Shown here: one piece after another, positions 26,091 through 36,694 of the stretch
How positions within the stretch are numbered: the first letter of the stretch is position 1
Layout of the letters: every line of letters begins with the position of its first letter
NCBI GenBank assembly: GCA_029641185.1
Contig: JAPWGK010000005.1
Span: 1,116,001-1,180,000, forward strand
Length of the DNA: 64,000 bases
DNA from: Pseudofabraea citricarpa
Lineage: Eukaryota; Ascomycota; Leotiomycetes; Helotiales; Dermateaceae
Reading direction: 5' to 3'
Position numbers and translations under genes: made by a program
Notes under the pieces: model-generated
Told to the model about the DNA's origin: nothing
What the model saw: the letters and a program-made list of their open reading frames with translations, nothing else
Databases searched by the model: none

Positions 26091-26852
26091 TCAGTATCCA
26101 CAATATGCAAGCCACTTAATGGACAGCAGTGGCTTGAATCCCCTCTCTTTGAACAAGCCCTTGCCTTCATTCGTTCTCCAGTAGCTCTGGACTCGGTCCT
26201 CAATCTGCCGCAACGCTGGGATTCTCTCAATTGGAATACCCTCTGAGTCTGGGCAGAAAGTCAATTCGGCATTTTTCAAACCAGGCCAGTTTTCTGGGCG
26301 GCTGAACACCATCGTGAATCTCCTGAGAGCGGGAAAAGATCGAAACAGCCATGGGAAATTGACCTCGTGGCATGAATTGAACGGCAATGCGATATGTAAG
26401 ATACTCTGGCGAAGTTCAGGCGACATAGCATGGTGAAGCGACTCGGTCTTCTGCGTCATGAGTCCAGGAGGGCCTTTTTTACTGAAACAAGCTTCGCCGA
26501 GGTAAAGCACATCATCAACAGGATCAATACGGAACTGAGGAAGACTGAATTGTCGATTTGGTCTTGTGGTGTATTTTTTCAAAAACTCGTCCCGCGATTC
26601 GTGATTGACGAGGCATATTGGGTTCCAGTGATTTCTTACGACAATCTGGTTTTGGATTTGGCGCCATCCGAGTGAACCAGAATTGAGATACTGCTCATAT
26701 ACTTCGACGTCCACGATGCGGCTTTCTGGTATGAGGTATCGCCAGATCCGCAGTCTTAGCTCTGTTGGAAGCTCTGGAAACTTGGGAAAAGAATAAACCA
26801 TCGAATACTCCAGACTGTCGCTGAGGTCGCTTGAACTAGAAGAAGTCTGCAT
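26091..26852 (-). CDS. 2EXR domain protein
   Basis: An intronless gene encodes 253 residues, with an ATG at 26,850-26,852. Residues 21-110 contain the hallmark of the fungal 2EXR family (Pfam PF20150): FPKFPELPTELRLRIWRYL, then a strand around RIVDVEV, then a PICLVNHESRDEFLKKY helix and a D-x-VDDVLYL segment. The opening F-P-ELP-ELR-IW pattern resembles an F-box and is seen in very many uncharacterised ascomycete proteins. The serine-rich first 15 residues look disordered. No enzyme function is known for the family. Confidence 0.85.
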   Translation of the reverse strand: MQTSSSSSDLSDSLEYSMVYSFPKFPELPTELRLRIWRYLIPESRIVDVEVYEQYLNSGSLGWRQIQNQIVVRNHWNPICLVNHESRDEFLKKYTTRPNRQFSLPQFRIDPVDDVLYLGEACFSKKGPPGLMTQKTESLHHAMSPELRQSILHIALPFNSCHEVNFPWLFRSFPALRRFTMVFSRPENWPGLKNAELTFCPDSEGIPIERIPALRQIEDRVQSYWRTNEGKGLFKERGFKPLLSIKWLAYCGY

Positions 26853-28047
26853 AGGATCATGTTAGCTTTTGGATTCTCCGCTATTGGAAGTGGCAAGAAT
26901 GGGTACCGTGGCTCGGCATCGTGCCAATTGGATGGCCATGTCATCTACGCTCTGAGCCATGGGCCTTGTCACATCCACGTCGTGATGTTGCTTCGATGTC
27001 TTTTTTCAGAGCAGGGTATTTCCGGGTGGACAATCTGTCACATAATCAGCCAGAATCCATGAAACATAGATACTGCCGCACGACTGCCTGCCTTGTATGG
27101 TTAGTGGGTGACTGTCAAGGTTGGAAAGTAGAAGATAGAGGAGGAAGTTACTAGTCGCCAAGTACGTGCGTGCATACTAAAGTAGCTCGCCAGACTTTGC
27201 CCGTTTAGGCGACTTGCACATGATGACTGCCAAGCCCAACAAGCATATCTAGGCAGGCCATCTTCAAATAGAGATGCAGCAAAAAAAGAATCACAACACT
27301 TGTTTTTGTTGTCTTTCAATTCTCTGCTGCTTCTAAGAGGCTGAGAGATTTAGCAAAGATTAATGCTATTGTTTGCTTAATTAGGCATTCAGTCTATGGT
27401 GTACCTAGTCGTAAGCTAAGTTTATACTGAATTCTTTCACTTTGCAGTGCTTAAAGTACCCATGTGTACCATGCAAGTATCCTTCCATATCACACGATAG
27501 AGTTCAGAGGCGACGGTGGTCGCTAAAGCATCTATCATCTCCCGGGAGGCATTTGTGAATATTTCTGTAACTGCTACTACATAAACACTAAACCTGTAGG
27601 AACTCTACAATGCCCTTTTCTGTAGACCAACCAACGCAAAAATCATATTTAGATATCTGATGCCTGCTTACCAAATTCCCAGCTACTGTACCGTACTGTA
27701 CCATGGCCAAATGACGACGACTGTCAGAAGTGGATGAAACTGTGTTGATAAGCGACCCATCCGTGCCACTAAAGCATAAGCTACAGTGGGCTAAACCTGC
27801 CAAGAGCGCGATTTGGCGAAGGGCGAAAGGGCGAAGGACAAAGTAACTTTCTTCTGGCTTGGCACAAGCATAATTATCCCCCTACCGTTCCATTGCCAGG
27901 GAGCTTTTTGCATCAACCTCCATCTGTCACTTTCATCAATATCGTCACCTGCGCGCAAACCGTCTTACCAGCAACCGCCACCTCGACTGTCGAGCCCTGG
28001 AGACCCCGAGTAGACATCGCACAAGCGCTGAAGCGTGGCCCAAAGCA
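26853..28047. other. Divergent intergenic region (2EXR gene / Zn2Cys6 gene)
   Basis: There are about 1.2 kb without a supportable gene. It should carry the promoters of the divergent 2EXR (minus) and Zn2Cys6 (plus) genes. I see no tRNA and no clear regulatory repeat. Confidence 0.5.
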
Positions 28048-30442
28048 ATGAACACCAACGGAACCCCGCGGACTTCAGGGAGCAGCTCAAAGCCCTTGAG
28101 CTGCACCAGTTGCCGCCAGCGGAAGATCAAATGCGACAGGACAAATCCGTGCAACAACTGCCACATCGCAGGAATAGAATGCATCACTCCCAATCGAGTC
28201 CGCGCTCCACGTACCAATAAGCCAAGAGCCGATTCACGTGATTCAGAGCTACTACGCCGTATCAATCGTCTGGAGAGCCTGTTGAGCAAGAACGACATGG
28301 CCAAAGCCTTGATGGCAGGCGCCAAAGCATCTGATTCTGACCCTGAGCCAGACCACGAGCCAGATCCTGAGCCAGAACCTGAGCCAGAACAGCCTGAATC
28401 GGCGAAACCTGGCACGAGCATTAGTGAAGGATCGATTTCCTCACTCTCCAAGCGATTTCGGGTAACAGATCTACCCGACTCCATACCGGATCGGCTGGAC
28501 GAGAAGTTTGCATACTTTGTGAAAATACAAGAGCATCAAGTCAGACACCAGAGTGCAAATTTCTGGACCAACCTCGGCCATGAATTCCATGGACTGCGTC
28601 AGCTCTTGGAGCATACAATTAGCGATGAAGACGAACTCGAGGAAGCGAACTCTGTTTCTAGCGCCACTGCCGGTGCCTCTCCATCCCAATTCCTGTTTGC
28701 TTCCCCTGGTAGTCCAAATGCGCAGCAATCAAGTTATCCTTCTGTTGCACACCGAAAGCGTTTACTGGAAATCTTCTTTACTAATGTCCAGCCGCTATTC
28801 AAGATCTTACACAAGCCCACCTTTTACGAACTTTTCCATCACGACGTCCTGGTTCCGGAGCTTTTGGATGAAAATGGCCGGTTCAAGTTTGCAAGCATTG
28901 AGTCGGTAAGCTTTGCGGTATACTTTGCCGCCGTGATGAGTATTACCCCGGAGGAGTGCCTGAAGACTTTCAGCGAGCCCAAAGATATTCTCATTGCAAA
29001 ATATCAAGCTGCCACTGAAGCGTCTTTACTCAGAGCAGATGTCCTGAACACCGTGGAAATTGTCACTCTAGAAGGATTTGTGATCTACATTGTAGGATTT
29101 CCAGAGCTGAAAACATTGTTTTACCTGCTGACAATATCTACAGATGGCCTTGCGGTACCATAACAGAACCAGGTCCAGTTGGCCCTTAGTTGCTCTTGCT
29201 ATTCGGCTGGCTCATTCTCAAGGCCTCCATCGTATGCCAGAGCGAAAAGAAATAAGCGCATTTCAGTCAGAGCAGCGTCGCCGATTATGGTGGCAGATCG
29301 TTGTCCTTGACATGAGAGCTGCAGAAGATCGTGGCACTGATCCCATGATCCTGGAAGAATCTTACAACACTGAGCTCCCGGGAAATCTCAACGAAGAAGA
29401 TTATGACTTTTCAGAAGAGGTCGAGTTCAGAGCGTTCCACCAACTAAGAACGTCATTGAATGAGGGCAATAGCAGCTTCTGTGCCGATTCGCCCGTTATC
29501 CCTTCGAAACAAAAGGCTGTGACAGACATGACCTTGTGTTTGATGATCATGGAAATGACAATAGTATATCGAAGACTAAACTTCCTCCCCACGAGGTCAG
29601 ACATTCACATGGGAATTGAAGAAAAGGAAGCACTCGTCAAGGAATTTGCCGATAACATCGAATCAAAATACCTCGCGGGCTGCGATCCCACCAACAAATC
29701 AGTCTGGATTACATATATGTTTGGACGTCTTCTCGTCCTCAAGCTTTCACTTTCAATCCGGTATCCCTTACACTTTCGAGGTGGTCGTCCCTGTCCTTCG
29801 CAGTACTCCCGACGGCAGGGCCTTCAAACTGCCATTTCCCTGCTCACGATTCTCGAGATCATCGACGAGAATACGGTCGATTGCGGATACAAGTGGTACT
29901 TTGAATCACATGTTCCCTGGCATGCCGTTGCCGTCACACTGGCAGAACTTTCACAGGATCCCCATAGCGGGCTGGCTCAACAAGCGTGGGCAATAATCGA
30001 CAAGTCATTCAAGAAATGGACCGATCGTATGGCCGGGGCAAAAGATGGCATGCCTTGGCGGCCAATCAACCTGCTGCTGCAGAAGGCTCAAGCTGCACGA
30101 GAACGTGTCGTGCCTTCTCCACATATCCCTCCCGCAAATCTGAATCCTCCTCCACCAAACGTTGGTACTCAGCAAGTTCCAGGCCCAGTCACAGGTTTTT
30201 CGGATCTAACTCCAAGCGATGCCTCTCACAGTCCATATAGCCACGGCATGTTTTATTCGATGAATCTGAACCCGAGAATCACAAACTTGCCCGTTGATTT
30301 GGAATCCTTTCCGCCGTTTGATATGAGTCTACCAGTAACGATGAACGACAGTCCTGGGAACACCATCAATTGGGAAGAATGGAACAATTTCATCCATACA
30401 ACGAGTCAAAATGATGTCTGGGATTTGCCAATGCAGATGTAA
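28048..30442 (+). CDS. Zn2Cys6 transcription factor with fungal_trans domain
   Basis: Two exons, 28,048-29,091 and 29,144-30,442, are joined over a 52-nt intron (GTAGGA donor, TGCTGACA branch, CTACAG acceptor). They encode 780 residues. Residues 19-45 form a canonical zinc binuclear cluster (cysteines 19, 22, 29, 35, 38, 45; CX2CX6CX5CX2CX6C). A short leucine-rich coiled-coil-like helix follows at about 67-80. Next is an acidic D/E-P repeat at about 95-115 (encoded at 28,340-28,400). The fungal_trans region (PF04082) starts near RKRLLEIFFTNVQPLFKILHKPTF and continues across the splice site into LALAIRLAHSQGLHR-like sequence. The proline-rich C-terminus could be an activation domain. It is convergent with the oxidoreductase gene, 146 bp away. 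Target genes are unknown. Confidence 0.88.
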
Positions 30443-30588
30443 TACTTCTATTATCAACATATCTAACTATTAACGTCTATTCGATTATCTTGGCTTGGTA
30501 GCAAAGCGCAAAATGGAATACTATTTGGATATCTAGGACGCCCCCCGAAAGTTTTTAGTCATTAACCCCTTCCACATGCAAGCTCCAA

Positions 30589-31773
30589 TCAAGCCTTTGC
30601 GAAGTCGGCACCCTTAGCAGTGGCTTCAGCTTTCTCAAGGAAAAACGATCGGCTCTTTGCCAACCAGACAAGCCGACTTGGTAGTCTCCAGCCCATGGCC
30701 TGGCCTACTCCTCCGCTAGGACCAATCGGCACCAGTTGGGTGTCTTTGATAGGTTTGTAGTTCTGTTGAGTGAAGAGGGTCTTGTTACCAGCCTCAGTAG
30801 CAATATCAAGACCAATGCTTGTGGCCATTGGTCGGACTTGGAATCCAAGATTCATGAAAGATCCATCACTAGACGATGCGACATCTCCAAGCGCATACAC
30901 TCCAGGAACCTTTGCGCGGAAGGTCTGGTCATCGGTGACCACATACCCCTTCGCATCTACCCAGTCGGAGGGCAGAAATGAGGTGTTGGGCCTACCGCCA
31001 GTGGCATCAATGTATACGTCGACCTTGCGTTCCGTTCCATCACTCATGACAACGGCCGTTGTACCATCGGCATTCACAGAGGTTGAGGTGACACGCAAGT
31101 TGTGTACCGTAGAGACGCCAAGATCCTTCAGCTTCTTCTCTGCAGTCGCGCTATTTCCTGACACCAGTCGTGGGAGCAGTCTGTCGGCTCCTGAGAGCAG
31201 GGTGATCTCAGCTTCTTTGAAGTGTGTCCCAATCTCGCCAGCCGTCTCTACACCTACAGCTCCTCCTCCTCCAATCAAGACTGTCTTCGCCTTGGGGAGA
31301 GCAGCATGGAGTGACTTGAAGAGGTCTTTGGTGACGTCTTGGTTTTCGTTCATCTGCCATAGTGCCGAATTGGAAGTGGTTCCTGTCGCAATGATCAATG
31401 TATCGTATCTAGCCTCCTCCTGTGTGTCCTTTCCTTGATGTGCAATCGTCACCGTCTTGTTGTCGGGAGATACAGCGACAGCCTTTCCCGAGAGCGTCGT
31501 CAATTGATCCGCCGTGTATTCTTTCAGGCCCGGTTCGAGGGGGAGGAAGATCTTGCTTGCAGGGAGGACGGCTTCGCCAACAACGTATCGCGGGGCGGCT
31601 ATGCTCCAGAAGTAATCGGTGTGAGGGAAGACGATGGTGACGTGGTAGTTCGTGTTTGGCGTCAGCTTCGTGAGGGACGGGATGACATGTCGAAGGAGGT
31701 AATGCGCTGCTCCCAGGCCGCCAAAGTGGCCGCCCAGGATGAGGATCTCGTGCGTCTTTGTCGTGGTCGACAT
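30589..31773 (-). CDS. AIF/AMID-like FAD-NAD(P)H oxidoreductase
   Basis: The gene encodes 394 residues. The start chosen is ATG 31,771-31,773, just before the nucleotide-binding fold; no upstream ATG is in frame. Landmarks of the pyridine nucleotide-disulphide oxidoreductase fold (Pyr_redox_2) appear in order. They are an N-terminal FAD-binding LGGHFGGLGAAHYLL, a second glycine-rich loop VLIGGGGAVGVETAGE for NAD(P)H, an ATG-type motif YIDATGGRPNT, and VPGVYALGDVAS near the C-terminus. The set matches the fungal AIF-like/AMID (FSP1-related) and NDH2 group. These oxidise NAD(P)H with quinones and act at membranes or mitochondria. The mitochondrial or membrane location here is not shown by the sequence. 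A 5' leader intron is likely (next entry). Confidence 0.85.
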   Translation of the reverse strand: MSTTTKTHEILILGGHFGGLGAAHYLLRHVIPSLTKLTPNTNYHVTIVFPHTDYFWSIAAPRYVVGEAVLPASKIFLPLEPGLKEYTADQLTTLSGKAVAVSPDNKTVTIAHQGKDTQEEARYDTLIIATGTTSNSALWQMNENQDVTKDLFKSLHAALPKAKTVLIGGGGAVGVETAGEIGTHFKEAEITLLSGADRLLPRLVSGNSATAEKKLKDLGVSTVHNLRVTSTSVNADGTTAVVMSDGTERKVDVYIDATGGRPNTSFLPSDWVDAKGYVVTDDQTFRAKVPGVYALGDVASSSDGSFMNLGFQVRPMATSIGLDIATEAGNKTLFTQQNYKPIKDTQLVPIGPSGGVGQAMGWRLPSRLVWLAKSRSFFLEKAEATAKGADFAKA

Positions 31774-31817
31774 GGCGAAGGTCGCGTTCGCGTTTGCAGC
31801 AGCAGCGTTGGAGGATC

Positions 31818-31907
31818 TGAATGGGAGTTGTTGGGAGTGAATGGAATGAGGGCCGTGGGGAAAAAAAGAATAGTGGTTGGAAGAAAGCGTAAGGGAATGA
31901 AACTTAC
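31818..31907 (-). other. Probable 5' UTR intron of the oxidoreductase gene
   Basis: On the minus strand a perfect GTAAGT donor (31,907-31,902) and a CATTCAG acceptor near 31,818 lie upstream of the ATG at 31,773. Splicing would shorten the leader without changing the protein. Confidence 0.45.
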
Positions 31908-33249
31908 TTATACACCATCCACCACACCTTCCTACCTTACCTTGCTTTGATGCGCGTTTCCGTACGTACACAGACTGCAGGTGCTCCGCCTCTCGTGTAT
32001 CAATAATGCTAGATGGGATGAATAAACACGTCCAAGCTAATGAATGGTTGCGAGCTTATTAGCAATCATGGACTCTCGCAGCTCGAGGCGCGAGGCTCCT
32101 AACTAGTGTAGTCTACGTAGCAGCACTTGGACCTTTTTCCCTCCCTCGCAACAACTTCTGCATGATAAGCCGTCGTGCCTGGCTCGCGGAACAGTTCCCG
32201 TTAAGCGAGATATGCTCGCTTCACGGCTTCACGGACTTGGACTTGCTTGATCATTCGGAAGAGAGTATCTTCCGACCGAGAGAGGTATGTTTGTGACGTT
32301 GACATTTCACGATTCTGTAATGTAATGATGCGACATGTCGGCTGTGATGGATTGGGGTTTGTGGTCTTGCTCTGTACAGATTTTGGCTAAGGTAAAGAGG
32401 TAGTTTTCTGATAAGGGTCGAGGTATAGTTAATAGAGAGGATTTATTGACTTCTAGAGTGAGCGTGATGGATGCTCTCGGCCGATAGGCATGTGACCTTG
32501 TTTTTTCTTCTTTTTTTTTCTTTTTTCTTTTTCTTTTCGGTCGATATCTGATTCAGGCTGGGTTGGTGCTGGGCTTGGACATTTGGACATTTGCAGAGCT
32601 AAGAAGTGTTCTTATCTTAGACTTCTTGAGATAGAGAAACCTTTTGTCGCTAGAATGTAATCATTGCTTGCGTGAATAATCGGGAATGTTTGCTTTGCGT
32701 ACCCCGTGCTAGACTGGGACAACCTGAATGTACTGGAATTGAGGTTCAGATCTATTTGCTAAGTGGCCCTTGAAGTCAACGTAGAACTGCTTGGTTGATA
32801 TTGGTGCATATGATTCTTGGCCGCAGGCATCGAAAGCTGCCGTTTGCTGTTTATTATCAGCTATTAGCACTATAATCGTGCCTATTATTCTCACCGTGTT
32901 ATAGCGAATGAAAAGAGACGACTGCACACTATTAAATGTTAGCAGTCTTCTTAACATGTATTTGATTTTCCAGCAAGATGCAGGTGGCCCAGGCCCAGGC
33001 TAGTCTGGACATTCTAGCCGAGGGAGGAGAAGGCAAAGCTTGCCCACCTGCACCCAGGCCAGGGCCCAGCCATCCATCCCACACTCTTCTTTTCATCATC
33101 CCTCCACTTTTCTTCTCGTTGTTTCGTGACGCGACCACCGTCATAAGGAACTCAGTCTCGCGCCTTGAATATACAGGGAGCTCTCAGCTCTTCGAACTGC
33201 CCGCGAGGGACACAGTCTCCGTCGCAAGCGCAATTGATTGCGCGCAATC
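31908..33249. other. Divergent intergenic region
   Basis: There are about 1.3 kb between the oxidoreductase (minus) and MULE-related (plus) genes. A long pyrimidine-rich tract (mostly T with some C) lies at about 32,500-32,540, a common feature of fungal promoters. No gene could be supported. Confidence 0.5.
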
Positions 33250-34461
33250 ATGGCCTCACTGCCAGCCACGGCTCCTGTCCGTGGCGGGCCTGGTTTGCAA
33301 GCCCTGCGAGATCTTCCCCGCGATGTCGAGCGCATGCGCAACTTGTTGTTCGAGATGCCAGTCCCGTTCTCGATGCGCGCCGATGTCTTCGACTTCTTCT
33401 GGCCGCTGGTCGACAACGTGTGGTGCAAGCAATCGCAGGGCATCGTGGGAGGGAGCATCGATGGTGGTACAAAGGTGTCGTTCGACTCGGTGCGATTCCC
33501 ATGTCGGTTTGCGAGGGTCATCTATGATGCCTCTCGTCCGGCAACTTCTACGAACCCTCCTGTCGCAAAGCGCAAACGAAGAGAAGGCGGCACATGCAGT
33601 TGTCGCGTCAAGGCAAAGGTCTTTCGTGGCATTGCGGGGATTCCGGATCACTACTTGTTTGATCATTCGAGCCAGAAGGAATCAGATTGGGTGCACTCTC
33701 ATACTCTTGATGAGTCGGATGGGTATAAGATCAATTCTTTCATCAAGACTGCCGCCGCCGAGGAGATTGCGAAGGGCCAGATGCCCGCCGAGGTATATAA
33801 GTTGTTGCGCGACGTATCGCTGGGGGAGAGCGCAGCAAGTGCTCTTGTCGCAGCAGGAGGGAAATTCATGACAAGACAGCATGTTGGGAATGCGAAACAA
33901 TCTCTAGAGAGACCACAACCAACAAATTTAGCTCAGATCAGCGGGGATGCTTCCTACATGTTGCCTGCGAACGTGTTGGATTATACAAAGCAGCAATACA
34001 CTAAGGCGCCAGGCATGATAGCCACGGTAGCAAGATCGTATGCCAGTCCGTACGGCACCTCATCCTCCCCTATCGATATAGACCCAAATGTTGGTCTTGT
34101 CCAACATCGTTATGTGGCTACTCCGGAAACGGTTTCCATTGCACCCTCAACATCGGCTGCAGCTTGGCCATCACTTGGTCTGCAGTCAGAAAATCATATT
34201 CAGCACAAAGCCCAGATCAAGATGGAAACACGGCGGCTGATTGAAGCAACTGTCCCAGGATCGCAGGTCCCTCGAGAAATATTGCTCCCCTTTCTCAACT
34301 CTATTCTTGTTTATCTGGAAAAGGAAATGGAACCAGTCGATGGAAAGGTTTTGCTTGCTGCTATTCAGAATGTCCAAGAAACAGCCATTGCAACTAGGGA
34401 GAATACTGAACATCTCATGTCTCGCCAAGGTTTCTATGCTCAGGCGCCGAATGGTGTTTGA
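33250..34461 (+). CDS. MULE-type (FAR1/WRKY-GCM1-like) DNA-binding domain protein without transposase domain
   Basis: A single-exon gene encodes 403 residues. The ATG at 33,250 has a good context (CAATCATGG); the open frame upstream has no ATG. Residues of about 75-160 resemble the zinc-binding N-terminal domain of Mutator-like transposases. The elements are an FDSVRFPCRFAR strand, a K/R-rich loop and GTCSCRVKAKVF. A W-HSH motif (zinc-ligand His pair) and a KINSFI...G-MPAEVYKLL helix segment follow, then FMTRQHVGNAK. In MULEs that last segment leads into the DDE catalytic domain. Here it is followed by about 190 residues of low-complexity and helical sequence with no DDE or SWIM domain. The gene is intact and unRIPed, so a domesticated transposase-derived DNA-binding protein is plausible. 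Family call moderate. Confidence 0.6.
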   Translation: MASLPATAPVRGGPGLQALRDLPRDVERMRNLLFEMPVPFSMRADVFDFFWPLVDNVWCKQSQGIVGGSIDGGTKVSFDSVRFPCRFARVIYDASRPATSTNPPVAKRKRREGGTCSCRVKAKVFRGIAGIPDHYLFDHSSQKESDWVHSHTLDESDGYKINSFIKTAAAEEIAKGQMPAEVYKLLRDVSLGESAASALVAAGGKFMTRQHVGNAKQSLERPQPTNLAQISGDASYMLPANVLDYTKQQYTKAPGMIATVARSYASPYGTSSSPIDIDPNVGLVQHRYVATPETVSIAPSTSAAAWPSLGLQSENHIQHKAQIKMETRRLIEATVPGSQVPREILLPFLNSILVYLEKEMEPVDGKVLLAAIQNVQETAIATRENTEHLMSRQGFYAQAPNGV

Positions 34462-35454
34462 AGACATCTCTCCTCTGGCGATACGATTTCTCTTGGGCTT
34501 TCGAGTCGGCAACGGGTCTTGTCCGATGGCTTTGAGCACGCCATATTGTAAACCCTGGCTACCTAACGCACCAGACTCTACTCGACTGAATCATTTAGTT
34601 ATGCGCTTCAATGACATTCGAATGCATCAAGCTCTCTCTCTAGTGCAGGGTTATACGCCGGATGTGCTTGAGGAGTGTCGGTATTGAAGATGAGGAGCAT
34701 CAGCCAACAATAAATCAACATCACAGTGAGTGTTTGGGTAGTGTGCTGGATGTAACGTTTCTCCACAATACACATTCAAGGCGCGCAGCACAGTCGCAAC
34801 ACAGATGAACTCCTGTGAAGATGTACTTCCGAAAACATGTCATATTACATCTACGAATGAAACGTCGCATCGTGGAGGCGCATTCTTGTATAAAATCTAG
34901 AACGTCCGGGCAACCGTTGAAAACAATGCAGTCATCGATCAACTTGCACATATACAAACGGACATGTCCGACCTTCAATCACAGATAGCCCAGTGAAGGG
35001 GCTTCGAATCCCGGAGGCTTGCATGCCATTTACTCACCTGCTTGTTGCGCACGTCCGTTCTTCGGGGAAGTGGCCAACCGAACCCTTGATATAGAGTCAT
35101 TTTTTCAACCACGGTGAACAGCCACAGTCAAGATCTTGATTCCTTGATCCAGAGCTGAGTCGTAGGGCTGGTTCCGGATACTCTTGTGATTGGTTTAACA
35201 TTAGCCTTGTTCGCCGAAGCTGCGCGCCAATAGGCCGAGCGTATATCTGACAGCCGGAGCCAGTGAATTCTCATCTCAGGTAAGCCCGTCAGCAAGGACT
35301 CAGCCTTGTAAGTCAGTCATACGATATCATCATTTTTACTCGTTTAGTTATGTTATAAATCAACGTCGGGTTTAGAAGAATGGGCTCTGTCTTTTCTTTC
35401 CTCGTCCTTCTCATCACGGTGGCTACCTCCAATCACAAATAATCATCACAAAAT
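34462..35454. other. Gene-free interval
   Basis: It contains the 3' region of the MULE-related gene and the promoter of the membrane protein gene. A tRNA-like TTCGAATCC at about 35,003 lacks the rest of a cloverleaf. Nothing else stands out. Confidence 0.5.
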
Positions 35455-36009
35455 ATGTCTTCGATACCGACCAGCTCTCCTTCTTCAATGAGTGCTCCTG
35501 CACAATCTGCAGGGGAGCAACAAGAAAACAAACCCATGCGCTTGGCCATAATCATTGTCCTCTCCGTTGCCGCTCTCGCCTTCCTCTTGACGCTCATACT
35601 CGGACTGTGGATATATTCTCGACGGCGGAGAGTCATAAAAGCCGAACACGCTGCATTTTCTGAAGCTACCCTCCTATACTCACGACCTCCGAGCCCTTCA
35701 AATCTATCGTCAAGGTCTCCGAGAATGGCTGAAGAATGGAAGAGAGACGAAACGAGGCCGAGCTGGGAGAGTGCAGATACTGTCCAACTTTTGGTGGGGG
35801 GTGGGAGTGGGGTTCCAAGGAGAGACATCCCGATCGTCATCATGCCTCTGGACGATGACGAGAATGAAGAAGAAACGGATCACGATAGAATGAGAGTCGT
35901 TGTAACGCCGCCAACACCAGTAGATGGCGACATTGCTGGGTTAAGCTTTGAGGGTAGGGGAAGAGTGGATGCTATCTGGGGCGGAAGGAGAGAAAGTGTG
36001 CTGTATTGA
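35455..36009 (+). CDS. Single-pass membrane protein of unknown function
   Basis: An intronless gene encodes 184 residues, with ATG 35,455. A Ser/Thr/Pro-rich N-terminus (about 27 residues) is followed by one strong transmembrane helix (about residues 30-54, LAIIIVLSV...GLWIY). A basic SRRRR stop-transfer follows, then a cytosolic tail with S/P-rich and acidic (DDDENEEE) segments. The topology is that of the small Wsc-like or sensor-like single-span proteins common in ascomycetes. However, there is no signal peptide, WSC domain or cysteine-rich ectodomain, so no function is proposed. Confidence 0.7.
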   Translation: MSSIPTSSPSSMSAPAQSAGEQQENKPMRLAIIIVLSVAALAFLLTLILGLWIYSRRRRVIKAEHAAFSEATLLYSRPPSPSNLSSRSPRMAEEWKRDETRPSWESADTVQLLVGGGSGVPRRDIPIVIMPLDDDENEEETDHDRMRVVVTPPTPVDGDIAGLSFEGRGRVDAIWGGRRESVLY

Positions 36010-36694
36010 TGAGTAGGATAAATATACCTGTGAGGAATGCATGGCGTTTGCGGGGGAGTTCGTGTTGTTTCGACTGGCATTGATGGCGTTTGGTGTTTTG
36101 ATATTATACGATGAAGATGGATATACCATTGTGTTTTTGGGGTAGACATGATAATGATTGATGAGCGATTGATGGGCAGGTCTCGTGGGTTACAAGGAGC
36201 ATAAGTAGATGATCGGACAACACTAGACGAGATATGACTCTCTCTCCTCGATACCAAATACCAGATCACTCCCACGCAGATAATTGAAACTCCTACTCTC
36301 CTTTCTTGTTTGTCGTGGTTCATGCAATCTTTATTCGTTCCTGTATACTTGATACGATGCAATGCAATGCTCATTTTGTTCTGTGATGCCCGGCAAAGAA
36401 AGATTGAGATGATGCTGAAATGCTGAAATGCTACCCTTTCCGTTCCCAATCCTTTCCCATGTCCCTATCCCTATCCTTGCGTATCCCAATGCAAATTACC
36501 CAGCCAACCAGCCAGCCCCGACCAAGACGCGAGAAGGGGCCCAAGAAAACACAAAGAGAAAAAAAAAACGAACCCCCGAAAAGACTTTTTGTGCACAGTT
36601 TTCCAAGAGAACGGCTGAATGATGACCCGAAGAGAGAGAAGAAAGAAAAAGGCAACCAAGAAGATTCGTCAAGACGTCACGACATACACCTCGC
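36010..36694. other. 3' regions between convergent genes
   Basis: About 0.7 kb with a purine-rich stretch at about 36,540-36,660 on the plus strand (runs of A and GAGAGA). Frames here are low-complexity artefacts. No gene is supported. Confidence 0.5.

Noticed and set aside
30770..31438. 222-residue plus-strand frame opposite the oxidoreductase
   Set aside because: Antisense shadow of a clearly conserved coding frame.
32978..33871. Long plus-strand frame overlapping the MULE-related gene
   Set aside because: It is a Cys/Arg/Ser-rich shadow of the real frame, without domain or good start.
34990..35020. tRNA-like TTCGAATCCCGG
   Set aside because: No acceptor or anticodon stem can be built around it; the A-box-like part is too close.
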